A stretch of DNA of 35,911 nt, taken from CAVQMC01 sp963713505 (GTDB lineage: Bacteria; Bacteroidota; Ignavibacteria; Ignavibacteriales; Ignavibacteriaceae). Position numbers and translations under genes: made by a program. The notes beneath the pieces were generated by a model. That model was not told the DNA's origin, searched no databases, and worked only from the letters and a program-made list of their open reading frames with translations. The stretch is from assembly GCA_963713505.1 (NCBI GenBank), contig CAVQMC010000003.1, forward strand, positions 1 to 35,911, in the 5' to 3' direction. Shown piece after piece: positions 6,479-17,302 of this stretch (position 1 is its first letter; every line of letters starts with the position of its first letter).

Positions 6479-7963
6479 ATGAAATCGAAAAGTATAATTG
6501 GTGCACTAGTCCTTTTGGTTGTTGGTATTGTGTTTGGTGCTATTTTGGTGTCAGGCTTTGGACTGGTTAGACCAAGTTACGCAGATATAAATTTAGGAGC
6601 TTCCACACCGCCGGTTAAACTGGATGCAGATGCTTCATCATTTAGTAAAGCATTTATCGAAACAGCTGAAAAAGTCACTCCTGCTATTGTTCAGATAAAT
6701 GTAGTTTCAAAAGTAACAGAAAATCCTCATCAGGATTTTTTCTTTTTCCCATTTAAATTACCTGAAGAACAAAAGGGAATGGGAAGCGGAATTATAATTT
6801 CTAAAGACGGTTATATAATTACTAATAATCACGTTGTGGAAAATGCCACAAAAGTTACAGTTGGTTTATATGATAAAAGAACATTTGATGCAAAAGTGAT
6901 CGGTACAGATCCATTGACTGATTTAGCTGTAATTAAAATAGATGCTGATGATCTGCCTGTTGCTTATTTAGGAGATTCGGATAATTTGAAAGTTGGACAG
7001 TGGGTTATGGCAATCGGAAATCCGTTGTCTCTGGCTTCAACTGTAACTGCAGGAATTGTAAGTGCGGTTAACAGAGGTTCGCTTGGATTAATTAAAAATG
7101 CCTATGGTGTTGAAGACTTTATTCAGACTGATGCAGCAATCAATCCTGGAAACAGCGGCGGAGCTTTAGTTGATTTATCGGGTGCTGTAATTGGCGTTAA
7201 CAGTGCAATTGCAGCAGGAAGAACCGGAACCTATATTGGTTATGGTTTTGCAATCCCCATAAATCTTGCTAAGTCTGTTGCTAAAGATTTAATAGCAAAC
7301 GGAAAAGTTACCCGAGGTTATATCGGAATAAATATTAGCGAAGTTGATTATGCTATGGCAAAATCAATTGGAATGGATGCACCTCGCGGAATCATGGTAC
7401 AAGATCTAGTTAAAGGCGGTGCTGCTAAAAATGCAGGCATTGAAGTTGGTGATGTCATTCTTAAAGTTGACGGTAAAGAAGTAAATAAACCAAACGAATT
7501 ACAAAGTTATATTGCGAGCAAAACTCCCGGAACTGTAGTTGATTTGACAATTTACAGGGACGGAAAGGAAATAAATAAGAAAGTAACTTTGAAAGCACGT
7601 GAAGATAATTCAAATGCTGAACCAACTTCCAGCAAAGAAAAAGATAATGAGAAAAATCAAACAAATTTAGAATCATTAACTTTTGACAATGTCGGTTTAA
7701 CTGTTCAGAATTTAAATTCCGACGATAAAAAGCAATTTGATGTTGACCATGGTGTATTGATAACTGATGTAAAAGAATTCAGTGAAGCAGAAGATCAGCA
7801 GCTGTTTAAAGGTTTAGTAATTACTCAAGCCGATAAAAAGGAAATTGATAATGTAAATGATCTTAAAGAAGTATTTAACGATAAAAAAGGCGGAGCTGTT
7901 CTTCTAAAAGTTGTAGATGATAAAGGTAATTCCAGGTTTGTTGGTTTGGAAATACCTCAATAA
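6479..7963 (+). CDS. HtrA/Deg-type periplasmic serine protease with two PDZ domains
   Basis: This is an envelope quality-control protease and chaperone. I prefer ATG 6479 to the in-frame ATG 6455, since GGAGGAG lies 5-11 bases before 6479 and the upstream start would add eight mostly basic residues. A signal or anchor helix spans residues 5-30. The trypsin-like domain has the catalytic triad His118 (ITNNHVV), Asp148 (DPLTDLAV) and Ser226 (PGNSGGAL). PDZ1 spans about 280-370 (RGYIGINI... to LTIYRDGK). A more divergent PDZ2 spans about 395-494, after a charged linker rich in Asn, Glu and Lys. The length is 494 aa. The gene stands alone between recO and a strong terminator. Confidence 0.93.
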   Translation: MKSKSIIGALVLLVVGIVFGAILVSGFGLVRPSYADINLGASTPPVKLDADASSFSKAFIETAEKVTPAIVQINVVSKVTENPHQDFFFFPFKLPEEQKGMGSGIIISKDGYIITNNHVVENATKVTVGLYDKRTFDAKVIGTDPLTDLAVIKIDADDLPVAYLGDSDNLKVGQWVMAIGNPLSLASTVTAGIVSAVNRGSLGLIKNAYGVEDFIQTDAAINPGNSGGALVDLSGAVIGVNSAIAAGRTGTYIGYGFAIPINLAKSVAKDLIANGKVTRGYIGINISEVDYAMAKSIGMDAPRGIMVQDLVKGGAAKNAGIEVGDVILKVDGKEVNKPNELQSYIASKTPGTVVDLTIYRDGKEINKKVTLKAREDNSNAEPTSSKEKDNEKNQTNLESLTFDNVGLTVQNLNSDDKKQFDVDHGVLITDVKEFSEAEDQQLFKGLVITQADKKEIDNVNDLKEVFNDKKGGAVLLKVVDDKGNSRFVGLEIPQ

Positions 7964-7990
7964 ATTATTTCTAAATAAAAATATATTTAG

Positions 7991-8017
7991 CGCCCGATTT
8001 GTTCGGGCGTTTTTTTT
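7991..8017 (+). terminator. Rho-independent terminator after htrA
   Basis: CGCCCGA (7991-7997) pairs perfectly with TCGGGCG (8003-8009) around a 5-base loop, followed by eight T residues at 8010-8017. The stem is strikingly GC-rich for this AT-rich genome. It lies 28 bases after the htrA stop and separates it from aroC. Confidence 0.92.
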
Positions 8018-8034
8018 ATATTTACGATAAATAT
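8018..8034. repeat. Short inverted repeat ahead of aroC
   Basis: ATATTTA (8018-8024) and TAAATAT (8028-8034) are exact inverse copies with a CGA spacer, 15 bases before the aroC start. It could be an operator or simply part of an AT-rich promoter; base composition makes chance a real possibility. Confidence 0.25.
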
Positions 8035-8049
8035 TAATTAGAGAAATTC

Positions 8050-9265
8050 ATGATAAGATTTTTAACTGCCGGTGAATCTCACGGTAAATCATTAACTACC
8101 ATTGTCGAAGGTTTTCCTGCTAATATTAAAATAAAACAAGATTACTTGAATTTTCATTTAAAAAGAAGACAGGCCGGTTACGGCCGAGGTTTAAGAATGA
8201 AAATTGAATCTGATCAAGCAGAAGTGCATTCGGGAATCAGGTTTTCAAAAACAATCGGCAGTCCAATTGCAATTTTAATTAAAAATAAAGATTGGGAAAA
8301 TTGGAAAGAAATAATGCCGGTATGGGGAAATAAATCAAACAAAGAAAAAATAACTATTCCGCGTCCCGGGTCATGCAGATTTAGTTGGAATTTCAAAATA
8401 TAATTTTGAAGATATAAGAAATTCAATTGAAAGATCAAGCGCAAGAGAAACTGCCGCACGTGTTGCTGCAGGAACAATTGCCAGAATATTGTTAGAAAAT
8501 TTTGATGTAAAAATCGGAAGTTTTGTTGAAAGTATTGGAGGTATTTATCCAAAAGAAAATTTCTCCGAAAAACTTTTGGAAAATAATTTACCTAAAAAAT
8601 TTAATGCATTTTCAATCTCAGAAAATGCTGACAAAAGCGAAGTTAGAGTTTTAGATACTGAACATGAAAAAAGGATTATCCAAAAAATAAAAACTGCAAA
8701 AAAGAAGGGTGATACTCTCGGCGGGACCTTTTATGTTTTTGCAACCGGAGTTCCGGTTGGACTCGGGAGTTTTATGCATTATGATAAAAAACTTGATGCT
8801 GAGATTGCAGCTTCAATGATGTCAATAAATGCTGTAAAAGCTGTTAGTATTGGTTTAGGATTTAATTCTGCTGATAATTATGGTTCGCAGTCACATGACG
8901 AAATTATTTTGAAAGATAATTTATTAAGCAGAAAAACAAATAGAGCCGGAGGAATAGAGGGTGGAATTTCCACCGGATTGCCGATAATTGTTAAAGCCGC
9001 AATGAAACCAATTGCAACTTTAATGAGTCCAATTGAAAGCGTAAATTTAAAGAATATGAAAAAAGTAGATGCCAGAAGAGAGCGAAGCGATTTTGTTGCT
9101 GTTCCAGCCTGTTCTGTTATTGCAGAATCTATGCTGGCATGGAGTATCGCGAAATGCTTTTTAGAAAAATTCGGCGGTGATTCACTGGAAGAAACAAAAG
9201 ATAATTATAACAGCTATATTAAAAAACTCCCTCATAGAATCCGGAAAAATTTTAGAGATAAATGA
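8050..9265 (+). CDS. aroC: Chorismate synthase (one frameshift)
   Basis: This enzyme makes chorismate from 5-enolpyruvylshikimate-3-phosphate with reduced FMN, the last step of the shikimate pathway. Three family signatures are visible: GESHGKSL at the N-terminus with RRQAGYGRGLRMKIE following, SSARETAARVAAGTIAR in the middle, and RRERSDFVAVPACSVIAE near the C-terminus. An extra base in the GTCCCGGGTC run near 8365-8370 breaks the frame between RPG and HADLVGIS. With it removed the protein has 404 residues. In such an essential gene a sequencing insertion is far likelier than a true null. The stop overlaps the start of the next gene. Confidence 0.93.
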
Positions 9266-9906
9266 TGCAGATAAAAAAGTTTGAGTTTAACCCGTTTGAT
9301 GAAAATACATATTTAATTTGGGATGAAGAAACAAGAGAAACAGCTGTTGTTGATCCCGGTTGTTATTTTCAAGAAGAAGAAAACGAAATAGAAAATTATA
9401 TTTCCAAAGAAAATTTAAAAATCAAATATATTCTAAATACACATTGCCATATAGACCATATCTTCGGAATCAACTTTTTCAAACAAAAATATAGCTGTGA
9501 ATATTACGTTCCTGAAAATGATATTGAGTTACTAAATAATGCAAGTGAACAGGCAAATTTTATGGGGCTCGATTTCAATTCAAATATTAAACATGATAAA
9601 TTAATAAATGAACATTTAATTTTAACTCTTGGTAACATTAAGATAAATTTTATTTATACTCCCGGTCATACTCCGGGTGAAGTTTGTATATATTTTGAAA
9701 AAGAAAAAGTTTGTTTAACTGGAGATGTTTTGTTTAATCTTGGAATTGGAAGAACAGATTTGTGGGGTGGAGATTATGAAACTTTAATAAATTCAATTAC
9801 TAAAAAACTTTTTAACTTGCCGGATGATGTTATAATTTATCCAGGTCACGGTGACAAAAGTGATATCGGATTTGAAAAATCAAATAATCCTTTCTTCAGA
9901 ACTTAA
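9262..9906 (+). CDS. Metallo-beta-lactamase-fold hydrolase, glyoxalase II-like
   Basis: This is a probable thioester hydrolase of the glyoxalase II/YcbL type. The binuclear metal site is complete: THCHIDH (His61, His63, Asp65, His66), His136 in YTPGHTPGE, Asp155 in LTGDVLF and His196 in YPGHGD. At 214 aa it lacks the long C-terminal substrate domain of true glyoxalase II, as YcbL-type enzymes do. It starts at ATG 9262, overlapping the aroC stop; a second ATG at 9265 is equally possible. The physiological substrate is unknown. Confidence 0.85.
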   Translation: MMQIKKFEFNPFDENTYLIWDEETRETAVVDPGCYFQEEENEIENYISKENLKIKYILNTHCHIDHIFGINFFKQKYSCEYYVPENDIELLNNASEQANFMGLDFNSNIKHDKLINEHLILTLGNIKINFIYTPGHTPGEVCIYFEKEKVCLTGDVLFNLGIGRTDLWGGDYETLINSITKKLFNLPDDVIIYPGHGDKSDIGFEKSNNPFFRT

Positions 9907-10272
9907 GCTTAAATAATATTGTAGTAAATTTCTTTTTAAGTAATTATTACTAATTATAGATGTCGTTTTTAGGTTTTTTCTAACTTTCAATAAAATTCCC
10001 TCATTTTAACTTGTTTTAAATTAAAAAATACTCCAAAATTGAAGCTTTAATTTATTTTTTTTGGTTCAAAAATTGATATAAGCTAATTATTCTAGGTACT
10101 ATGAACTTTTATATTTTTATAAATGTTTTAATAGTTCATAATGTTCTTTGAAAAAATGTTTATAGTTCAAAAATATTTACTAAAATTTCAAAATAGCATT
10201 TATTAATCCTAAATAGATTTATATCTTTATAATCTAAATAATTTTAAATGCTCCATTTTGAGGTTCATAATT
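9907..10272. other. AT-rich intergenic region with dyad and GTTCA-type repeats, no gene seen
   Basis: This 366-base gap holds no convincing coding frame or RNA gene. TATGAAC at 10100-10106 and GTTCATA at 10134-10140 form an inverted pair 27 bases apart. Further GTTCA words lie nearby, at 10064 and around 10165. Similar words recur here more than in other gaps, so this could be a regulatory region for the carboxylase gene that follows. A possible -10 element TATAAT lies near 10227 without a good -35. All of this is tentative. Confidence 0.35.
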
Positions 10273-11817
10273 ATGCAGGAAAAAATAGACGAACTATTAA
10301 AGAAAAAATCTAATGCTAAATTAGGCGGCGGCGAAACAAAAATAAAAAGCCAGCACGATAAAGGAAAATTAACTGCAAGAGAAAGAATAGAACTTTTGGT
10401 TGACGAAGGCAGTTTTGAAGAAATGGATATGTTTGTAAAACATCGTGCTACTGATTTTGGTTTAGATAAACAGCAGTTTCCAGGTGACGGAGTTGTAACC
10501 GGTTTTGCTAAAATTGACGGTCGTCCGGTTGCTTTATTTAGTCAGGATTTTACGGTCTTTGGCGGTTCACTTTCTGAAACTCATGCAGAAAAAATTGTTA
10601 AGATTATGAACATGGCAATGAAAGCTGGAATTCCGGTTATAGGTTTAAATGATTCCGGCGGAGCTAGAATTCAGGAAGGTGTAATGAGTTTAGGTGGTTA
10701 CGCCGATATATTTTTATTAAATACATTAGCGTCAGGAGTAGTTCCGCAAATTTCTGTTGTGTTAGGACCTTGTGCCGGAGGAGCGGTATATTCTCCTGCT
10801 ATTACGGATTTTATTTTTATGGTTAGAAATTCTAGTTATATGTTTGTTACAGGACCAAATGTAGTTAAAACAGTAACTCACGAAGAAGTAACATTTGAAG
10901 AACTGGGCGGTGCAGAAACTCATTCCTCAAAAAGCGGCGTTGCTCATTTTATTTGCGATAATGAAATTGAAACTCTGCTGAATGTAAGAAAACTGATGAG
11001 TTATGTTCCTCTTAATTTTTTGGATAGAACACCTGAAAAAGATTTTGATTTAAATACTGTAATTGAAGATGAAGAAATTCACAAGCTGATTCCGGACAGT
11101 CCAAACAAACCTTATGATATTAAAGAAATTATTCATAGGCTTGTTGATGATGAAGAGTTTTTTGAAGTTCATGCAAATTATGCAGAAAATATTGTTGTAG
11201 GTTTTGCAAGATTAGGTGGAATGGCAGTTGGGATAGTTGCTAATCAGCCGCAGGTTTTGGCCGGAGTTTTAGATATTAATGCTTCATCTAAAGGAGCAAG
11301 ATTTGTAAGATTTTGCGATGCTTTTAATATTCCACTTTTAGTTTTAGAAGATGTACCCGGATTTTTACCGGGAACTGAACAGGAATGGAATGGAATTATT
11401 AAACATGGTGCAAAATTACTTTATGCATTTTGTGAAGCTACGGTTCCGAAAGTTACGGTAATTACCAGAAAAGCTTACGGCGGAGCTTATGATGTAATGA
11501 ACTCTAAACATATTAGAGGCGATTTTAATTTTGCCTGGCCTTCTGCAGAAATTGCGGTTATGGGTCCTAAAGGCGCAGTTGAAATCATTTTTAAAAAAGA
11601 AATTGAAAAAGCTAAAGATTCTGAGAAAGAACTCGAAAAGAAATTATCCGAATATATCGAAAAATTTGCAAATCCATATATTGCTGCAGAAAGAGGATTT
11701 GTTGATGATGTAATTTTACCGAAGGAAACCAGAAAAAAGCTTATAAATGCTTTTTCTTTATTAAAAACAAAAGTAGATAAGAATCCAAAGAAAAAGCACG
11801 GAAATATCCCATTATAA
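10273..11817 (+). CDS. Acyl-CoA (propionyl-CoA) carboxylase, carboxyltransferase beta subunit
   Basis: This enzyme transfers carboxyl from biotin to propionyl-CoA or a related acyl-CoA, or acts as the alpha subunit of methylmalonyl-CoA decarboxylase. The chain has two crotonase-fold halves. The N-terminal half has HDKGKLTARERIELLVDEGS, NDSGGARIQEGV and GPCAGGAVYSPA. The C-terminal half has NYAENIVVGFARLGG, VEDVPGFLPGTEQE (read LEDVPGF) and TRKAYGGAYDVM. I use ATG 10273, preceded by TGAGG, rather than the in-frame TTG 10258. The 514-aa length fits PccB/MmdA. No biotin carboxylase, biotin carrier or decarboxylase membrane subunit lies next to it, so PccB and MmdA cannot be separated from context. 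Confidence 0.92.
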   Translation: MQEKIDELLKKKSNAKLGGGETKIKSQHDKGKLTARERIELLVDEGSFEEMDMFVKHRATDFGLDKQQFPGDGVVTGFAKIDGRPVALFSQDFTVFGGSLSETHAEKIVKIMNMAMKAGIPVIGLNDSGGARIQEGVMSLGGYADIFLLNTLASGVVPQISVVLGPCAGGAVYSPAITDFIFMVRNSSYMFVTGPNVVKTVTHEEVTFEELGGAETHSSKSGVAHFICDNEIETLLNVRKLMSYVPLNFLDRTPEKDFDLNTVIEDEEIHKLIPDSPNKPYDIKEIIHRLVDDEEFFEVHANYAENIVVGFARLGGMAVGIVANQPQVLAGVLDINASSKGARFVRFCDAFNIPLLVLEDVPGFLPGTEQEWNGIIKHGAKLLYAFCEATVPKVTVITRKAYGGAYDVMNSKHIRGDFNFAWPSAEIAVMGPKGAVEIIFKKEIEKAKDSEKELEKKLSEYIEKFANPYIAAERGFVDDVILPKETRKKLINAFSLLKTKVDKNPKKKHGNIPL

Positions 11818-11887
11818 GGGGTTTCAATTTTGCTAAAAATTAAGTTGTTTATTTATAAAATTTTATAACGATTAGTTAATTTTTTAC

Positions 11888-11916
11888 TTGATAAAGGAAA
11901 ATCTAAGATTTATATT
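11888..11916 (+). promoter_or_regulatory. Sigma70-type promoter upstream of the lytic transglycosylase gene
   Basis: TTGATA (11888-11893) and TATATT (11911-11916) are 17 bases apart, close to consensus in both boxes and spacing. The start codon follows 30 bases later with TTGGAGA before it. Confidence 0.55.
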
Positions 11917-11946
11917 GTACATGCATTTTTTATTATTGGAGACTTC

Positions 11947-14573
11947 ATGAAGAAAAGGATCTTACCATTAATTGTTATTTCTTTATTTGCTTTAATATTT
12001 TATTCTTGCGGGGCTAATAAAGAAATATCAAATGAGGAAAATTTACATAAAAACAGCAAAGCTGAAAAAAGCGGAATTGTATCGGAATTATTAGAACAAG
12101 CCAGACAATATTATGTAACTGCTCTTTCTAATCAGGATCTTAAAGATCATAGTGCTTCGGAAACAATTTCAAATTATGAATCTGCTTTAAGAATTGTAAA
12201 TAATCTTAGTTATTATCCCGGGATTGAAAATAATGAAGCATATGTTGAATTAGGTAAATCAATAATTGATGATTATAAAAAATATGTAGACGGTCTTCCT
12301 GAACTGCCGGTTGATGTTTCTTTTGCTGCTCTTGAAGAATGGATGGGAAAAACTTTACCTGAAATTCAAATGTCCGACGAAAAAAACAAAACCAAAAAAT
12401 CCACAATTGTATCTGCCGATGTTCCTCTTGAAATAAATTCTTACGTTCAGCAGTGGCTGGATTATTTTAATGATAAAGGCAGAAAACATATGGAAGTTTG
12501 GCTTATCTAGATCGGGCAGATATTTTCCTATGATGAAAAGGATTTTTGAAGAAGAACAAGTCCCTAAACAACTTGTTTATTTAAGTATGGTTGAAAGCGG
12601 TTTAAATCCATTTGCAAGATCATGGGCAAGTGCAGTTGGAATGTGGCAGTTTATTAAATCTACAGGGAGACTTATATGGTTTGGAAAGCGAATTTTATTA
12701 TGATGAAAGAAGAGATCCTGAAAAATCAACTAGAGCTGCTGCACGTCATTTAAGAGATTTATATGCCGATTTAGGTGATTGGTATTTAGTACTTGCTGCT
12801 TATAATGCAGGGGAAGGTAGAATCATTAGAGCTGAACGCAGATCAGGATCGGATGATTTTTGGGATTTAAGAAGATATTTACCTCGAGAAACAAGAAGTT
12901 ATGTTCCTCAATATATAGCGGTTTGCTTAATTGCAATGGATCCTGAAAAATATGGCTTTACAAATATTGAAAAAGACCAGCCGTTTGAATATGACACTTA
13001 CAAAGTTAATGAAGCAATCGACCTTAACTATTTAGCTAAATGTGCCGGTGTTGATGTAAATACGTTGCAGGAAATGAATCCTGAATTAACACAAATGTGC
13101 ACACCTGCCAAATATGACGGCGGCTATCCTCTTAAAATACCAAAAGAATCTGTTCAGCAGTTTGCATCTAATATTGTCAATGTTCCTGAAAGTGCAAGAA
13201 GAACTTATCTAGTTCATGTTGTACGTCGCGGAGAATATTTAGGAAGAATTGCCAGACGTTATGGAATTTCTACACACGATTTAGCCGAAGCAAATAATAT
13301 TTCCGTTAGATCTAAAATTTATCCCGGCGTAAGACTCAAAATCCCTGTCCCGAATTTACCTTCAAATAATTATGCTTATAATACAAATACGGAAACTGCA
13401 CAAGATGTTGAACAGGTTGATTCAGGTTATGTTTCGCCGTATTTATCTTTAAATAAAGATGAAGATAATTCCGATGATTCTTCGGGTGTTGAATTAATTG
13501 CTGATGTAATTGATTCAAGTTCAGATTCAGTAAGCCTGGCTTTAAATGATAATCAAACAGTTGCTAATAACTTAGCTCCGAATGGAACTGCTGCAGTTAC
13601 TTACCATGTTAAAAAACATGATAGTTTGTTGGGTATTGCAGATATGTTTAGTGCAAGGGTTAGCGATCTTAGAAACTGGAATAATATTCCTTATACTACT
13701 ACTATTAAAGTTGGTCAGGAATTAACAATTTATGTCCCAGCAGAAAAGAAAGAATTTTATGCAAGTCTGGATAATCAGACTCCAATGGAAAAAGTTGTAA
13801 CACAAAATACCGTTACCCAGCCTGCGGAAAAATGGGTTTATCATAGAATAAGAAGAGGCGAAACTTTATTATATATTGCTTCTGCTTATGGAGTTGAAGT
13901 TGGCGCGATTAAAGAATGGAATAATCTATCATCAAATAGAATTTATGCCGGACAAAGAATAAAAATTTTATCTGATAACTCTACTCCGGATTTTGTTCCA
14001 ACAGAAAATATGTCTTCAACAAATACTTCACTTTTCCGATACAGAGTTAGACCGGGCGATACAATGAGTGAAATTGCTGAAAAGTTCGGTGTTTCGGTTA
14101 CTTTAATAAGACAATGGAATCATAAATATACAAACAGAATAAATGTCGGCGAAACTTTAAAAATATTTTCAAGCAATAAGCCTTCTTCATTAGGTGATAA
14201 TTCGCCTAAGACTTCTGCAAATATTAATTATTACAAAATTAAAAAAGGCGATACAATCGGTGAAATTGCCGAAAGATATCATGTTAGAACAGCGAGTATC
14301 AGAAGATGGAATGGCTTAAGAAGCAATAGAATAATTACTGGAGATGTACTTAAAATATATTCGGATGCAGATGTAAACGATATACCTGATAATACAAAAA
14401 CTAGTTCAAGGAATGATAATGTAAACAGAGCTGGAAGATATCACATTGTAACAAGAGGTGAATCATTATATACAATTGCAAACAGATATAATACTTCTAT
14501 TTCCAGGATTAAAAAATTAAATGGTTTACATTCAAATAAAATAAAAATCGGTCAAGAATTGAGAGTTGAATAG
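11947..14573 (+). CDS. Lipoprotein lytic transglycosylase (MltD-like) with six LysM domains (two frameshifts)
   Basis: This is an outer-membrane-anchored muramidase that cleaves peptidoglycan glycan strands. A signal peptide ends in the lipobox IFYSC (lipidated Cys21). The SLT catalytic domain reads VYLSMVESGLNPFARSWAS with the catalytic Glu, then GMWQFIKSTG and LAAYNAGEGR. A degenerate LysM-like segment is followed by six clear LysM repeats between about 13200 and 14573, of the form Y-V/I-R-x-G-E/D-T/S...IA..Y/F..N.L. Six is more than the two of E. coli MltD. Extra bases near 12505 (A) and 12671 (C) break the frame; removing both gives 874 residues. The start has TTGGAGA before it. Confidence 0.9.
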
Positions 14574-14639
14574 AATCTAAACTTTATTATATTATCATAA
14601 TTCATTTAGGAGATTTTAAAATTTACTGATTAACAATAA

Positions 14640-14775
14640 ATAATAGCCGTTAGGGGTGTCATTTTAATCGGAATGACTGAGAGAATACCCTAAGACCTGA
14701 TCTGGATAATACCAGCGTAGGGAAACGGGCTGAAAGAATAATTAAGTCTTTGGCCGTTTCTTAACGGCTTTTTTT
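14640..14775 (+). promoter_or_regulatory. TPP (THI element) riboswitch with transcription-termination platform
   Basis: The thi-box core is complete: TAGGGGTGTC (14651-14660), ACTGAGAG (14677-14684), ACCTGATCTGGATAATACC (14695-14713) and AGCGTAGGGAAAC. P1 can form between GCCGTT (14646-14651) and AACGG (14724-14728). The same AAACGG can instead pair with CCGTTT (14754-14759), which is the 5' arm of the downstream terminator. So bound TPP would close P1, free the terminator arm and stop transcription; without TPP the antiterminator forms. The aptamer family and fold are established knowledge, and the switch pairing is read from this sequence. It controls the TonB receptor operon that starts at 14793. 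Confidence 0.96.
14753..14775 (+). terminator. Riboswitch-controlled intrinsic terminator
   Basis: GCCGTT (14753-14758) pairs with AACGGC (14763-14768) around TCTT, followed by seven T residues. It lies between the TPP aptamer and the TonB-receptor Shine-Dalgarno (GGAGG at 14782-14786), the position expected of a riboswitch attenuator. Confidence 0.88.
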
Positions 14776-14792
14776 ATTTATGGAGGTTATAA

Positions 14793-17282
14793 ATGAAATA
14801 CTTAATTATTTTTTTATTGATTTTATGCGGGATAAGTTTTGCACAAGAAATTACAATAAAAGGTAAAATTTTAGATGCTGAAAATAATGATCCGCTGCCG
14901 AACGCAAATATATTACTTAAAAATAATGATAAATTAGGAACTGCAGCAGAGAAAGACGGATCGTTTGTTTTATCAGGAAGGATAAATAAAAAAGATACAT
15001 TAGTTATAAGTTATATCGGATACGAAAAAAAAACTCTTCCCTTTGTCGAATATTTCTTTTGATAAAAAATTGATTATAAAATTGGTCCCGGAAATTATTC
15101 CTTCACAAACCGTTTTTGTAGAAGGAAGTATGGCGAAAAAGGGAATAACTCCTATTGCTTTTGACAAAATTAAAAGAAAAGAAATTCAGGAAGATTACAC
15201 CGTTCAGGACATTCCAAAATATTTAAGCAGACTTCCATCGACCACTTTTTATTCCGAAAACGGAAATGGGATTGGTTATAATTATTTAAGTATTCGCGGC
15301 TTTGATCAAAGAAGAATTTCTGTTTCAATAAATGGAATTCCTCAGAATGATCCTGAAGATCATAATGTATATTGGCTTGATTTTCCTGATATTCTTGCAA
15401 GCACAGAATTAATTCAAGTGCAGAGAGGAGCAGGTTCGGGAGTTTCAAGTTATCCTGCAATCGGAGGTTCTATAAATATTATAACTTCAAATTTCACAAA
15501 TGATCCTCATATAAATGTTTCGTCTTCCATCGGTTCATATAATACAAGAAAATACAGTGCTTCTTTTTCTAGTGGTTTGGTGGATGGAAAGTATTCAATT
15601 TATGGTAAACTTTCTCAAATATTAAGCAGCGGTTACAGAAATTCAGCATGGGTAAAATTCAATTCATATTATTTGTCTGCCGTTAGATATGATAAAAATT
15701 TAACAACTCAAATTAATCTTTTCGGCGGACCGATTGAAGACGGTTTAGCTTATACAGGGCTTCCAAAATTCACTATTAAAAATAAAAATTTAAGAAGAGC
15801 CAATTATTCTTACTGGGAAACAGATTCAAATTCTTATACTTATAATTTATTAAGAAGACCGACAGAAGTTGAACATTTTTCGCAGCCTCATTATGAATTG
15901 TTAAACGAATTAAAATTAAATGACAATATTAAAATAAACTCAGCTTTGTTTTTAGTTCTTGGAAATGGATATTTTGATTACGACGGATCCTGGGCCGATT
16001 CATCATATTTAAGATTAACTTCAGAATACGGTTTCCATCCAACTCAAAATCCAAGTGATGTTTTAATTAGAGCAATGGTTGAAAATACACAGTACGGGTG
16101 GATTCCAAGACTGAGTTACAAACATGAAAATGGTGAACTTATTGTTGGTGCGGAAATTAGAAAACATAAATCAAATCACTGGGGAAGCATAAACTACGGC
16201 GAAAATCTTCCAATCGGATTAACAAAAGATTACAGATATTATTTTTTCAACGGGGGAAAAGATATTATAAACGGCTTTGCTCATGAAACTTATAATTTAA
16301 ATTCTCAAATAAACTTATTGGGAGAAGTTCAAATAGCTTATCATAAATACAGACTTTATAATGAAAAATTTGTCGGAACTGATTTTTCAGTTTCAAACAC
16401 TTTTTTTAATCCGAGATTCGGGATAAATTATAAAATTAATAAAGAACAGAATGTTTTTGTTTCATTTGCAAGGGTTTCAAGAGAACCGCGTTTAAATAAT
16501 TATTATGATGCTGCAGAATCCAGCGGAGGAGCAGTTCCGCAGTTTGAAGCCATAGTAGATACTGCCGGAAACATAATAGAATATAATTTTGATAATCCTT
16601 TAGTTAAACCTGAAACAATGAACGATATCGAATTTGGTACTTCATATTACAAATAATGATTTTACAATTAATCTTAATTTATTTTATATGATATTTGATA
16701 ATGAAATTGTAAAGAACGGACAAGTGGATAGATTCGGACAGCCGATTACCGGCAATGTTGATCAAACTATACATAAAGGAATTGAATTATCGGGAAATGC
16801 AAACATTAACTAAGTCATTTAGTATTTATGCTAATGCTACATACAGCAGCAATAAAATTCAATCCGGAAAACAATATTTAAGCTCGAATGAATATTTGGA
16901 TTTAAGCGGAAACAGCATAAGCGGATTCCCGGATTTTTTAGCAAGCTTTGGATTAAGTTATAATAATTACGGATTTTATTTAAGTTTGTCAGGAAGATAT
17001 GTCGGTAAATTTTATTCTGATAATTATGATAACAAAATATTTCAGTATTTAAATGAACATCCGGGATTTATAAGTTATTCGGATAATGTGAATGAAGCTT
17101 ACTTTGTATCGGATGCTTTTATCAGTTATGAAGTTAATCTTTTCGGGTCGTTAAATAAAAGTAAAGTTTATTTTCAGGTTAATAATATATTTGATACTTT
17201 ATATTCTGCTAATGCAATAGGACCGGAATTTTTTCCGGCTGCCGAAAGAAATTTTTTAGCAGGGATTCAACTTGGTTTGTAA
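14793..17282 (+). CDS. TonB-dependent outer-membrane receptor, predicted thiamin importer (three frameshifts)
   Basis: This is a gated outer-membrane channel driven by TonB. A signal peptide ends ISFA before QEITIKGKILDAENNDPLPN, the start of a carboxypeptidase-D-like regulatory domain typical of Bacteroidota-group receptors. The plug follows (VQDIPKYLSRLPSTTFYSEN, GYNYLSIRGFDQRRISVSIN, VQRGAGSGVSSYPAIGGSIN), then a beta-barrel to the C-terminus. Extra bases near 15042-15044, 16651-16653 and 16811 break the frame; removal gives 828 residues. The TPP riboswitch directly upstream and the thiN gene directly downstream point to thiamin or a thiamin phosphate as substrate, like the 'Omr' receptors described by comparative genomics in Bacteroidetes. 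Substrate is an inference from context. Confidence 0.9.
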
Positions 17283-17302
17283 TTCTATATCGAAAGAATA
17301 AA

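Noticed and set aside
11531..11713. Lysine-rich overlapping frame within the carboxylase gene
   Set aside because: It lies wholly inside a well-conserved coding region in another frame, with composition explained by A-rich codons.
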